DNA of 64,000 nt from DATHTC01 sp963746805 (GTDB taxonomy: Bacteria; Actinomycetota; Thermoleophilia; Gaiellales; Gaiellaceae). The first letter of the stretch is position 1. The number at the start of each line of letters is the position of its first letter. Where the stretch lies: contig CAVVCQ010000001.1 in the NCBI GenBank assembly GCA_963746805.1, forward strand, positions 496,001 to 560,000, in the 5' to 3' direction. Shown here piece after piece: positions 1-8,054 of this stretch. The notes below the pieces were generated by a model. That model ran no database searches. It saw only the letters and a list, made by a program, of their open reading frames with translations, and was not told the origin of the DNA. A program made the position numbers and the translations under genes.

Positions 1-767
1 AGCACAGCGACACGCTCGGGACGCCGTTCGGCTACGGCACCTACGGGAGCCGCAGCGCGGCCGTGGGCGGTGTCGCCGTCTACAAGAGCCTGCAGCAGAT
101 CAAGGCGAAGGCGAGCCGCATCGGCGCGCACATGCTCGAGGCGAGCCCCGACGACGTCGAGTTCGTCGACGGCAAGGTGTCCGTCAAGGGCGCGCCGGAC
201 CGGGCCAAGACGATCCAGGAGATCGCCGGAGCCGCCGCGCTCGCGTACGACCTCCCGGAGGGCGAGCAGCCGTTCCTCGACGACCTCACCTACTACGACC
301 CGCCGGCCTGCACGTTCCCGTTCGGCACGCACATCGCGATCGTGGAGGTGGACGCCGAGACGGGCGAGATCGACCTCCGGCGCTACGTCGCGGTCGACGA
401 CATGGGGCGGGTGATCAACCCGATGATCGTCGACGGGCAGGTGCACGGCGGCATCGCCCAGGGCGTGGCGCAGGCGCTCTGGGAGCACGGCGTCTACGAC
501 GCGCAGGGGCAGCTGCTCACGTCGAGCCTGATGGAGTACGCGATCCCGAAGGCCGAGTTCCTCCCGACGCTCGAGGTCGAGCGGACGGAGACGCTGACCG
601 ACGTCAACCCGCTCGGCGTCAAGGGAGCGGGGGAGACGGGGACGATCGCCTCGACCCCGGCGGTCGTGAACGCGGTGGTCGACGCGCTCGCCCCGCTCGG
701 GATCACCCATGTCGACATGCCGCTCACGCCGGAGCGCGTGTGGCAGGCGATGCAGCAGGCGCGCTGA
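1..767 (+). CDS. Molybdenum hydroxylase large subunit, CoxL/xanthine dehydrogenase type (C-terminal part)
   Basis: The reading frame is open from nucleotide 3, so the gene begins before the window; about 254 C-terminal residues are present. This subunit of the xanthine oxidase/aerobic CO dehydrogenase family binds the molybdenum cofactor in a cytoplasmic heterotrimer with an FAD subunit and a 2Fe-2S subunit. Visible family signatures are GTYGSRS near the start, DDMGRVINP in the middle, and GVKGAGETGTI near the end, whose Glu is the conserved active-site base. The FAD subunit follows 13 bp downstream. Whether the substrate is CO, a purine or another heterocycle or aldehyde cannot be told, because the AYxCSFR-type loop that marks true CoxL lies outside the window. 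Confidence 0.9.
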   Translation, partial: HSDTLGTPFGYGTYGSRSAAVGGVAVYKSLQQIKAKASRIGAHMLEASPDDVEFVDGKVSVKGAPDRAKTIQEIAGAAALAYDLPEGEQPFLDDLTYYDPPACTFPFGTHIAIVEVDAETGEIDLRRYVAVDDMGRVINPMIVDGQVHGGIAQGVAQALWEHGVYDAQGQLLTSSLMEYAIPKAEFLPTLEVERTETLTDVNPLGVKGAGETGTIASTPAVVNAVVDALAPLGITHVDMPLTPERVWQAMQQAR

Positions 768-780
768 GGGAGGAGACCCC

Positions 781-1647
781 ATGTACACGATGACACCCGC
801 GGCCTTCGACTACCACCGGCCGACGAGCGTCGACGAGGCGCTCTCCCTCCTCGCCGCGGACGAGGGGACGCGCCCGCTCGCGGGCGGGCACAGCCTCATC
901 CCGGCGATGAAGATCCGCCTCGCGACGCCCTCGGCGCTCGTCGACCTCGGCGGCATCCCCGGGCTCGACGGCATCGAGCGTGACGGCGACGAGCTCGTGA
1001 TCGGGGCGCTCGCGACCCACGCGGCCGTGGCCTCCTCGGCCGTCGTGCACGAGGCGTGCCCGATGCTCGCCGAGGCGGCCGGGCAGATCGGCGACCGTCA
1101 GGTGCGAAACCGCGGCACGATCGGCGGCAGCATCGCGCACGCCGACCCCGGCGCCGACTACCCGACCGTGACGACGGCGCTCGGCGCGACGATCGTCACC
1201 GCGAGCAGCTCCGGTGGCCGCTCCATCCCGGCGGACGACGTCTTCATCGACGTCTTCACGACCGCGCTCGAGCCGGGCGAGCTGATCACGTCGATCCGCA
1301 TCCCCGCCACGCCGGCCGGGACGGGCGCCGCGTACGTGAAGCACGCGCACCCCGCGTCGCGGTATTCCGTCGTCGCCGTGGCCGCGGTGATCGGGATCGA
1401 CAACGGCACGTGCTCGAGCGCGCGCCTGGTCGTCGGCGGCGCCGTGCCGGCGCCGATCGTCGTCGGCATCGACGAGCTGATCGGGCAGGCGCCCTCGACC
1501 GAGGCGATCGCCGCGGCCGCCGGGCGCGTGCGTGACGCGATCGCGAGCCCGCTCGAGGACACGTACGCCTCGGGCGACTACCGCCGGCACCTCGCCGAGA
1601 TCACGGCGAGGCGCGCCATCGCGGCGGCCGTCGACCGCACCGCCTAG
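781..1647 (+). CDS. FAD-binding subunit of molybdenum hydroxylase (CoxM-like)
   Basis: 288 residues. The subunit passes electrons from the 2Fe-2S subunit to FAD. The N-terminal FAD-binding motif is present as PLAGGHSLIPAMKIR (about residues 37-51), and the second FAD motif as IGDRQVRNRGTIGGSIAHADP (read at about residues 103-123). The CO_deh_flav_C domain fills the rest. The start at 781 is chosen because GGGAGGAG lies just upstream; an earlier in-frame start at 709 would run into coxL. It follows the large subunit in the same operon. No small 2Fe-2S subunit follows, so that gene is probably upstream of the window. Confidence 0.92.
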   Translation: MYTMTPAAFDYHRPTSVDEALSLLAADEGTRPLAGGHSLIPAMKIRLATPSALVDLGGIPGLDGIERDGDELVIGALATHAAVASSAVVHEACPMLAEAAGQIGDRQVRNRGTIGGSIAHADPGADYPTVTTALGATIVTASSSGGRSIPADDVFIDVFTTALEPGELITSIRIPATPAGTGAAYVKHAHPASRYSVVAVAAVIGIDNGTCSSARLVVGGAVPAPIVVGIDELIGQAPSTEAIAAAAGRVRDAIASPLEDTYASGDYRRHLAEITARRAIAAAVDRTA

Positions 1648-1657
1648 GAGGGAACCG

Positions 1658-1686
1658 GGGCCGGGCCCGTCCTGCGGGCCCGGCCC
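1658..1686. terminator. Bidirectional hairpin terminator
   Basis: A perfect 12-bp GC stem (1658-1669 with 1675-1686) and 5-nt loop sits between the convergent coxM-like and alcohol dehydrogenase genes, followed by TTCC on the + strand. No long U-tract is present, as is common in high-GC Actinomycetota. Confidence 0.75.
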
Positions 1687-1697
1687 TTCCCCCAGGG

Positions 1698-2762
1698 CTA
1701 CGGCCGGAAGACGATCCGGGCCGGGACGCGCCCGGCCTCGACGTCCGCGATCGCCTCGTTCACGGCCTCGAGCGGCCGCACCTCGGTGATCACCTTCGTG
1801 AGCCCGGCGGCGTGGAGCTCGAAGACCTCGCGGAGGTCGACCCGCGTGCCGACGATCGAGCCGACGACGGTGATCCCGTTCAGCACCGTCTCGAAGATCG
1901 GCAGCCGCACGACGTTCTCCTTCGGCAACCCGACGAAGACGAGCGTGCCGCCGCGCCGAAGCGATGCGAAGGCCTGCTCGCACACGATCGGCGAGGCGGC
2001 GAGGACGATCGCCTGGTCGGCGCCGCCGAGTGCCTGGATCGCCTGCACCGGGTCGTCCGTCGCGGCGTTCACGGTCCAGGTCGCGCCGAGCTCGCTCGCG
2101 AGCGCGAGCTTCTCGTCGACCACGTCGACGGCCACGGTGCGCCCACCCGCGATCTGCGCGTACTGCTGTGCCATGTGACCGAGCCCGCCGATGCCGAAGA
2201 TCGCGACGACGTCGGACGGCCGCGTGCCCGCGACCTTGACGGCCTTGTAGGTCGTGACGCCGGCGCAGGTGAGCGGCGCCGCGTCGACCGGGTCGACGCC
2301 GTCGGGCACCCTCACGACGTAGCGGCCGTGCGCCTTCACGTACTCGGCGAAGCCGCCGTCGATCGCGTAGCCCGTGTTCCTCTGCTCGAGGCAGAGCGTC
2401 TCCCAGCCCGACACGCAGTAGTCGCAGGTGCCGCACGCGTAGCCGAGCCACGGCATCGCCACGCGGTCGCCGATCGCGACCTCGGTCACGCCCTCGCCGA
2501 TCGACTCCACGATCCCGATGCCCTCGTGCCCCGGGACGAACGGCGGCGTCGGCTTGACGGGCCAATCGCCGTGCGCGGCGTGGATATCGGTGTGGCACAG
2601 CCCGGAGGTCTCGACCTTCACGACGATCTCGCCCGGGCCTGCGACCGGCATCGGCACGTCCTTGAGCGCGAGCGGCTCGGTGAAGCTCTCGACGACCGCG
2701 GCCCTCATGGTCGTCGGCTCGCCGACGGGAGCGCGTGTCGGCTCCCTCTCGATGATGGCCAT
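1698..2762 (-). CDS. Zinc-dependent alcohol dehydrogenase (AdhP-like)
   Basis: 354 residues, medium-chain dehydrogenase/reductase. It should oxidise an alcohol or reduce an aldehyde with NAD(P). Catalytic zinc ligands are in GLCHTDIH and GHEGIGIVE; the structural zinc Cys cluster is CGTCDYCVSGWETLC; the Rossmann motif is FGIGGLGHMAQQYA. The start at 2762 is supported by AAGGAGGAAC a few bases upstream. It gives a 17-residue extension before the usual MRAAVVE start at 2708, which has no ribosome site. It is a close paralogue of the next gene, with which it shares the MTxVxSIVGTR region and C-terminus, so the pair looks like a tandem duplication. Confidence 0.92.
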   Translation of the reverse strand: MAIIEREPTRAPVGEPTTMRAAVVESFTEPLALKDVPMPVAGPGEIVVKVETSGLCHTDIHAAHGDWPVKPTPPFVPGHEGIGIVESIGEGVTEVAIGDRVAMPWLGYACGTCDYCVSGWETLCLEQRNTGYAIDGGFAEYVKAHGRYVVRVPDGVDPVDAAPLTCAGVTTYKAVKVAGTRPSDVVAIFGIGGLGHMAQQYAQIAGGRTVAVDVVDEKLALASELGATWTVNAATDDPVQAIQALGGADQAIVLAASPIVCEQAFASLRRGGTLVFVGLPKENVVRLPIFETVLNGITVVGSIVGTRVDLREVFELHAAGLTKVITEVRPLEAVNEAIADVEAGRVPARIVFRP

Positions 2763-2832
2763 CCGTTCCTCCTTCGCCTCGGTTCCGTGGTCGGAACCTC
2801 GCCGCGCTCGGGCGGCGGCGTAAGGGGAGGAA

Positions 2833-3840
2833 CTACGGACGGAGGTCGAAGACGACCCGCCCGGGGACGCGACCGGCCTCGACGTCCGCCATGGCCTCGT
2901 TGACCTCCTCGAGCGGCCGCGTCTCGGTGACCACGCGCGTCTCGCCCGCCGCGTGGAGGGCGAGCACCTCGGCCAACTGTGCGCGCGTGCCGACGATCGA
3001 GCCGACGACGGTGATGCCCTTCAGCACCGCGGGCACGATCGGCAGCTCGAAGACGCCGCGCCGCGGCAGCGCGACGAGCGCCATCGTCCCGCCGCGCTTG
3101 AGCGAGCCGAATGCGGCCTGCGCGGCGGCCGGCGTGGCGGCGACGACGACCGCACGGTCGGCGCCGCCCAGCTTCCGGATCGCCCGTACCGCCTCCCCGG
3201 CCTCGAACACGTGGGCGGCGCCGAGCTCCTGCGCCAGCTCGAGCTTCTCGGCGACGACGTCCACTGCGACCGCCTCGGCGCCGGCGGCGCGGGCGTACTG
3301 GACGGCCATGTGGCCGAGGCCGCCGACGCCGAAGATCGCCACGCGGTCGCCGGCGCGTGTCCCCGCCGCGCGCAGCGCCGCGAACGTCGTCAGCCCGGCG
3401 CACGACAGCGGGGCGGCATCCACGGGGTCGACGCCGTCCGGGACCGGGACGACGTACCGCGCGTCGGCGACCGCGAGCTCGGCGAAGCAGCCGTCGTGCG
3501 AGTAGCCGGTGTTCCGCTGGCGCGGGCAGAGGTTCTCGCGGCCGGCGTTGCAGAGGTCGCAGTCGCCGCAGGCGCGCCCGAGCCAGGGAATCGCGACCCG
3601 CGTCCCCACGGCGATGTCCGCTTCGGTCCCGGCGGCCTCGACGATCCCGACCCCCTCGTGGCCCGGGACGAGCGGCAGCGTCGGCTCCGCCTCCCAGTCG
3701 CCGTTGGCCGTGTGGATGTCGGTGTGGCAGAGCCCGCTCGTCTCGAGCCTGACGACGACCTCGCCAGGTCCCGGCTCCGGCGCCGGGACGTCCTTCAGCG
3801 CCAGCGGCTCGCGGAACGCCTCGATGACGGCGGCTCTCAC
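2833..3840 (-). CDS. Zinc-dependent alcohol dehydrogenase (second paralogue)
   Basis: 335 residues. Same family and architecture as its neighbour: GLCHTDIH, GHEGVGIVE, structural zinc Cys cluster CGDCDLCNAGRENLC, and Rossmann motif FGVGGLGHMAVQYA. The GTG start at 3840 overlaps the TGA stop of the upstream GNAT gene (GTGA), so the two are translationally coupled. A longer open frame runs upstream to 4434 but only mirrors the GNAT gene in another frame and is not protein-like. A 6-bp inverted repeat (GGTTCC/GGAACC, about 2780-2797) lies between the two dehydrogenase genes. Confidence 0.92.
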   Translation of the reverse strand: MRAAVIEAFREPLALKDVPAPEPGPGEVVVRLETSGLCHTDIHTANGDWEAEPTLPLVPGHEGVGIVEAAGTEADIAVGTRVAIPWLGRACGDCDLCNAGRENLCPRQRNTGYSHDGCFAELAVADARYVVPVPDGVDPVDAAPLSCAGLTTFAALRAAGTRAGDRVAIFGVGGLGHMAVQYARAAGAEAVAVDVVAEKLELAQELGAAHVFEAGEAVRAIRKLGGADRAVVVAATPAAAQAAFGSLKRGGTMALVALPRRGVFELPIVPAVLKGITVVGSIVGTRAQLAEVLALHAAGETRVVTETRPLEEVNEAMADVEAGRVPGRVVFDLRP

Positions 3841-4757
3841 GCGACGGGGCCGCGCACGAAGATCCGGCCGGGGACGGGCCGGTAGCCGTAGCGCTCGTTG
3901 AGCCGGCGGATCGGCTCGTTGCGCTCCTCGTTGTTCGTGGAGAGGCGCTCGTAGCCGTGCTCCTTCGCCCACGCGATCTGGGTCCGCTTCAGTGCGCCGG
4001 CGATCCCGCGGCCGCGCCACGCCCGCTTCACGCCAGTGAGGTCGTGGAACGCGACCGTCGGCTGCGCGTCGGTGAGCGAGAACTTCGAGTAGCCGACGAC
4101 GTCGCCGTCCGCCAGCGCCACGAAGGTCGCCTCGGGCTTGTCGCCCGGGCCACTCATGTCGTTCTTGAGCCAGTCCTCGAAGGACTCGACCGGCTGATCC
4201 TCCTCGCCCGGGATGTCGCGGGACGCCTCCGAGTGCACCACGTACAGGCCGCGGGCGAGCTCGGGCCGCTCGGCCCACGTGACGATCTCGACGCCGGGCG
4301 GAGGGTCGATCGCCGGCGGGTCGATCGCGGCGAGGTCGAGCTCGAGCCGCACCTCGCGTCCGTGCTCCGAGAACCCGCGCCGCCGCGCCCACGCGAGGCT
4401 CTCCTCGTCGTCGCTCTTGATGCTCGTCTCCCATCCCGTGAAGCCCGCGTCGCGCGCCCAGGCGGTGATCTTCTCCACGAGGCCGGCGCCGATCCCCGCG
4501 CGGCGGCGCTCGGGACGGACGATGACCATCCCGAAGGCGGCGTTCCGCTCGCGCTTCGAGGGCTCGGCGAGCGTGTACGCGACGCCGGCGTCCTCGCCGT
4601 CCGCGATCGCGAGGAAGCGGGTCGAGCCGTACGCGCCCTCGATCTCCTTGACCTCGTCCAGCGTGAGTGCACGCTCCGGGAAGACGGCCTCGACGAGGCG
4701 CAGCGTGCGCTCGAGCACCTCGTCGTTGTCGGCGCGGAGCAGGTCAATTCCGGGCAT
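3837..4757 (-). CDS. Tandem GNAT-domain N-acetyltransferase
   Basis: 306 residues with two GNAT folds. The first covers about residues 1-150, with acetyl-CoA loop RPERRRAGIGAGL. The second covers about 160-306, with loop RAWRGRGIAGALKR and a typical NEERNEPIRRLNERYGY helix. The double-GNAT layout resembles mycothiol synthase and related actinobacterial proteins, but the substrate is unknown. The ATG at 4757 was preferred to a frame start at 4904 because the latter would extend through ssrA. It diverges from ssrA, whose promoter lies in the 30-bp gap, and is coupled to the downstream alcohol dehydrogenase. Confidence 0.85.
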   Translation of the reverse strand: MPGIDLLRADNDEVLERTLRLVEAVFPERALTLDEVKEIEGAYGSTRFLAIADGEDAGVAYTLAEPSKRERNAAFGMVIVRPERRRAGIGAGLVEKITAWARDAGFTGWETSIKSDDEESLAWARRRGFSEHGREVRLELDLAAIDPPAIDPPPGVEIVTWAERPELARGLYVVHSEASRDIPGEEDQPVESFEDWLKNDMSGPGDKPEATFVALADGDVVGYSKFSLTDAQPTVAFHDLTGVKRAWRGRGIAGALKRTQIAWAKEHGYERLSTNNEERNEPIRRLNERYGYRPVPGRIFVRGPVA

Positions 4758-4763
4758 CGCGGC

Positions 4764-4769
4764 TACAAT
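4764..4769 (+). promoter_or_regulatory. -10 box of ssrA promoter
   Basis: TACAAT lies 21 bp before the tmRNA 5' end. No good -35 hexamer is seen 17 bp upstream (AGGTCA at 4741). Confidence 0.5.
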
Positions 4770-4789
4770 ACGGCGCGTACGACACATAC

Positions 4790-5154
4790 GGGGGCGACCT
4801 GGTTTCGACGTGGTCGGTTCTCCGGCAGAGCTGCAAGCCGAGGTCTCCGGTTGGCCTCGTAAAACAACCGGAACAATCAGTAAGTGCGGATAACGAACTC
4901 GCACTCGCTGCCTAACTCACTGAGCTAGGCAACGTGTCTCCCGGAGCTGGGCCCGTGGCTCCGACCGAGGCATCAACAAACGGGCTCGGCGCCGACGGAG
5001 AGCCAATCGCCCGAGGCGCGACTCCTAAAGGATGGCTAGCCCGTCGGTAGGTCGGTCGCCTACCGGCCGGCGGGCGAATTTCAATGGCGGCCTATGCTTG
5101 TAGACGCTCTCGTCGGTGCGACGACGGACGCGGGTTCGATTCCCGCCGCCTCCA
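4790..5154 (+). ncRNA. ssrA: Transfer-messenger RNA (tmRNA)
   Basis: 365 nt. It rescues stalled ribosomes and tags their products for proteolysis. The 5' end GGGGGCG pairs over seven positions with CGCCTCC at 5147-5153, giving the alanyl acceptor stem with A as discriminator at 5154. The 5' GGTTTCGACG and 3' GGTTCGATTCC (T-arm) are diagnostic. CCA is not encoded and must be added. The tag frame starts at the resume codon GCG (4886-4888) and ends at TAA (4913-4915), encoding ADNELALAA, only nine residues, with the canonical ALAA-type degron end. Pseudoknot-forming repeats fill 4920-5090. A 52-bp degenerate copy of nt 4991-5042 is found at 13380. Confidence 0.96.
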
Positions 5155-5159
5155 CTGGG

Positions 5160-5222
5160 AGAGCTCTTCCTAGAGCTCTAAATAGGACCGAAACGACGAC
5201 GACGAGGGCCGCGAGAGCGGCC
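5160..5222 (+). terminator. Double hairpin after ssrA
   Basis: Two stem-loops follow tmRNA: AGAGCTCT/AGAGCTCT with a TCCT loop (5160-5179), then GGCCGC/GCGGCC with a GAGA tetraloop (5207-5222) followed by TTCG. Together they probably end the ssrA transcript or guide 3' processing. Neither has a U-tract. Confidence 0.6.
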
Positions 5223-5539
5223 TTCGATCGTTCGGCGACGCCCGCGGGCGTGTCCGGCTCGAGACGCGGGTGGAGAAGAGGCCCGGTGACGATGCCGCCT
5301 GCCGCAACGCCTTTCGAGCGCGAGGACGGGACCAGGGACGCGATTTGCAATCTGTGTCACAAGGGCTACTGTGTTCTGGACGCTGACCTGCCGCGGCTCT
5401 CCTCGACATGAGGAGCACCTAGCTCTCGTGCTTTCCGCGGCGGCTCGATAACTGCCTGCCGCTTCGTGTGGGTGACGCCTCGAGAACACGCGACTGGCGC
5501 ACCGGCCGGTGCCCACTACCGCTAGACGAGAGGGGTCTC
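5223..5539 (+). promoter_or_regulatory. Non-coding region with candidate promoter for the MMPL gene
   Basis: No convincing gene is seen in these 317 bases. TTGCAA (5345-5350) and TACTGT (5367-5372) are spaced by 16 bp and could be the MMPL promoter, giving a leader of about 160 nt. A small hairpin CTCCTC/GAGGAG lies near 5399-5415. Function of the leader is unknown. Confidence 0.35.
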
Positions 5540-7759
5540 ATGGAAGGTCGGAGCACTCGCACCGGGGCGTCGTTGCCGTCTCGCGACGAACGCGGCAGCG
5601 CGATGGCCGCGGTTACCAGCTTCGTTCTCAAGCACAAGCGGCTTGTCCTTGCCGGCTGGTTCGTTGTCCTGATCGCGGCGTTCGCGGCCGTTGGGCCGGC
5701 CGGCAGCGCGCTGTCGCAGCAGTTCAGTATTCCCGGCCGGGAGGGCTTCGAGACGAACAAGGAGCTCGCCGCGACCTACGGCAGCGGCGGCGACGTCGCG
5801 CCGATCGTGCCCGTCGTGCAGCTTCCGCCGGGTACGACCGTCGACTCGCCCGGCGTTCGAGAGCAGCTCGGCACGGCTATGGGGAAGATTGAGGCCACGC
5901 TGCCGGACGCGATCACCGCCTCCTACGCCTCGACCGGCGATCGGGCATTCGTCTCCGACGACGGCCGCACCACCTTTGGGCTTGTCTACATCCCCGCGAA
6001 AGGCGGCGTGGACCCTGGCCAGGAGGAGGCGCACGCGGCGCAGGCCGCACTCGCCGGCGTCACCGTCGGCGGAGCGCCCGTCGAGGTGACGGGGCTCGAC
6101 GCCCTCCGCGCTTCCGCGGGGGAGAACGAGGGCAGCGGCACGGGCGTCCTCCTCGGCACCCTGCTGGCGGCGTTGGGAGCGCTCCTCGTGCTCGCCTTCG
6201 TCTTCCGTTCGTTCATGGCATTCGTGCCGCTCTTGATGGCGCTGGTCGCCATCCCGACGACCTTCCTGCTCGTCTGGCCGCTGGCGAGCGTGACCGACGT
6301 GTCGGTGATCGTGCAGTTCCTCGTCGCGCTGGTCGGGCTCGGGATCGCGATCGACTACGCGCTTCTGATCGTCGTGCGTTGGCGCGAGGAGCGGCAGCAG
6401 CCCGGCGTGACGAACGAGGTCGCCGTGCGGAAGGCGATGCAGCACGCCGGCGCCGCCGTCGTGTTCAGCGGCACCACTGTCGCGATCTCGTTGCTCGCCC
6501 TGCTCGTCCTGCCGGTGCCGTTCATGCGCAGCATCGGCATCGCCGGGCTGATGATCGCGCTCGTCAGCGTCGCCGTCGCGATCACGCTGCTCCCCGTCGT
6601 GCTGGCGACGATCGGCCCCAGGTTCGACTGGCCGCGCAACTCGCGCGACGCAAGCGCGAGCCGAGGCTGGTCCGGCTGGGCGCGACTGGTCGTACGGCAC
6701 CGCTGGGCCGCAGCGGTGGCGTCGACGGCTGTACTCGTCGCACTGGTCGCGGTCGCGTCTTCGATTCAGCTTGGGAACCCGCGCGCCGACTCGCTCGCAC
6801 AGGATGGGCCGGCGCGTGTCGGGCTCGTGAAGCTCGAGGATTCGGGGATCGGTACCGGTCCACTTTCGCCCTTCGACGCGCTCGTTCGCTCCGGCAACGC
6901 CGTTGAGGTCGCAGCGGCGCTCGGTGAGGTCGAGGGTGTGCGCAGCGCTGCCGCACCCGTGCAGTGGCGCCGGGACGGGACGGCGATCGTTGTCGCGATC
7001 CCGACCGCGGACGGGAACTCGCCGGCGGGCCGGGACACGCTCGAGCGTCTTCGGGTCGCAACGGCGGCGTTGCCGGCCGGCGTGACGATCGGGGGCGAGG
7101 CGGCGCAGGGCGCCGACTTCCTCGAGGCGGTCTACGGCAGCTTCCCGCTCATGATCGTATTGATCTCGATCCTCACGTTCGTCCTGCTCGCACGCGCGTT
7201 CCGGTCGCTGCTCCTGCCGCTCAAGGCCGTGCTCCTCAACCTGCTCTCCGTCGCGGCCGCCTGGGGGCTGATCGTGCTCGTCTTCCAGCACGGGGTCGGC
7301 TCGGACGAGATCTGGGGCATCGAAGCGACACGCGCGATCAACGTCGAGCTGCCGATCGTCGTCTTCGCCTTCCTCTTCGGCATCTCGATGGACTACCAGG
7401 TCTTCATCATCAGCCGGATGCGGGAGGCATACGACCGAACCGGCTCCACCGAGACCGCCGTGGTCGAGGGCATCGGGCGCACCGGCCGCCTGGTCACGAG
7501 CGCCGCGCTGATCCTCTTCCTCGCCTTCGTCGCCTTCGCCATGCAGCCCGGCACTGAGGCGAAGATCTTCGCCACCGCGCTCGGCGGCGGGATCCTGATC
7601 GACGCCACCATCATCCGCGGTGTCCTCACCCCAGCCGCGGTCGCCTTGCTCGGCCGCTGGAACTGGTGGATGCCGAGTTGGGCGGGCCGCGTCCTCCGCG
7701 TCGAGCCTGCGCCCGTCGCGCCCGAGGCACTGCCCCAACCCGCGCCTCAGGTGGGATAG
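5540..7759 (+). CDS. MMPL/RND family membrane transporter
   Basis: About 739 residues. A proton-driven inner-membrane exporter of the MmpL/HpnN type, likely moving lipids or hydrophobic compounds. It has two repeated halves: TM1 near residue 30, a periplasmic domain, then five-helix bundles around residues 190-360 and 540-730. The FxxGIxMDYQVF signature of the family is clear in the second half, and LGIAIDYALL is the matching block in the first. ATG 5540 is chosen because GAGAGGGG precedes it; a longer frame from 5468 lacks such a site. It stands alone after ssrA. Codon use is less strictly GC-biased than in the island further right. Confidence 0.88.
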   Translation: MEGRSTRTGASLPSRDERGSAMAAVTSFVLKHKRLVLAGWFVVLIAAFAAVGPAGSALSQQFSIPGREGFETNKELAATYGSGGDVAPIVPVVQLPPGTTVDSPGVREQLGTAMGKIEATLPDAITASYASTGDRAFVSDDGRTTFGLVYIPAKGGVDPGQEEAHAAQAALAGVTVGGAPVEVTGLDALRASAGENEGSGTGVLLGTLLAALGALLVLAFVFRSFMAFVPLLMALVAIPTTFLLVWPLASVTDVSVIVQFLVALVGLGIAIDYALLIVVRWREERQQPGVTNEVAVRKAMQHAGAAVVFSGTTVAISLLALLVLPVPFMRSIGIAGLMIALVSVAVAITLLPVVLATIGPRFDWPRNSRDASASRGWSGWARLVVRHRWAAAVASTAVLVALVAVASSIQLGNPRADSLAQDGPARVGLVKLEDSGIGTGPLSPFDALVRSGNAVEVAAALGEVEGVRSAAAPVQWRRDGTAIVVAIPTADGNSPAGRDTLERLRVATAALPAGVTIGGEAAQGADFLEAVYGSFPLMIVLISILTFVLLARAFRSLLLPLKAVLLNLLSVAAAWGLIVLVFQHGVGSDEIWGIEATRAINVELPIVVFAFLFGISMDYQVFIISRMREAYDRTGSTETAVVEGIGRTGRLVTSAALILFLAFVAFAMQPGTEAKIFATALGGGILIDATIIRGVLTPAAVALLGRWNWWMPSWAGRVLRVEPAPVAPEALPQPAPQVG

Positions 7760-7786
7760 CTCACGAACACGGAAGCTGGCGTCAGA

Positions 7787-7973
7787 GTCAGGCTGCACCG
7801 CTGCGGAAACGCCGTGGCGGTCCAGCCCCTGCTGGCGCGTGCAGAAGGCACTCAACGCCCAGCGCATCGACTACGAGGTCGTGACCGGGCCGTGGCGCCC
7901 GAGAAACCGCACAGCCGTGATCGCGGGAACCGGCCAACCGCTCTATCCGGCAATCGAGTTCGAGGACGGCAGC
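7787..7973 (+). pseudogene. Remnant of a GST N-terminal/thioredoxin-fold protein
   Basis: Fragments RLHRCG, then WRVQKALNAQRIDYEVV, then AVIAGTGQPLYPAIEFEDG match, from memory, the N-terminal thioredoxin-like domain of small GST-like proteins of Actinomycetota. The first and second blocks are in different frames; dropping one base near 7814 joins them. No start codon is present (GTC where GTG would be expected), and the sequence loses similarity after 7973, where the usual WYREES block is missing. It is therefore truly decayed, not only frameshifted. The rest of 7974-8054 holds nothing recognisable. Confidence 0.5.
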
Positions 7974-8054
7974 TCCTCAGGGTTGGCCAGGGTCCAGGGT
8001 CGAGTGCCGCGGCGGTCGCAGCCTCGACCTCGATCCGAGCAGCAGCCGGTTTCC

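Noticed and set aside
724..2598. Very long Arg-, Asp- and Gly-rich open frames opposite or beside known genes, here and throughout
   Set aside because: They are by-products of GC-rich coding DNA: composition is low in hydrophobic residues, no domain is visible, and a recognised gene occupies another frame.
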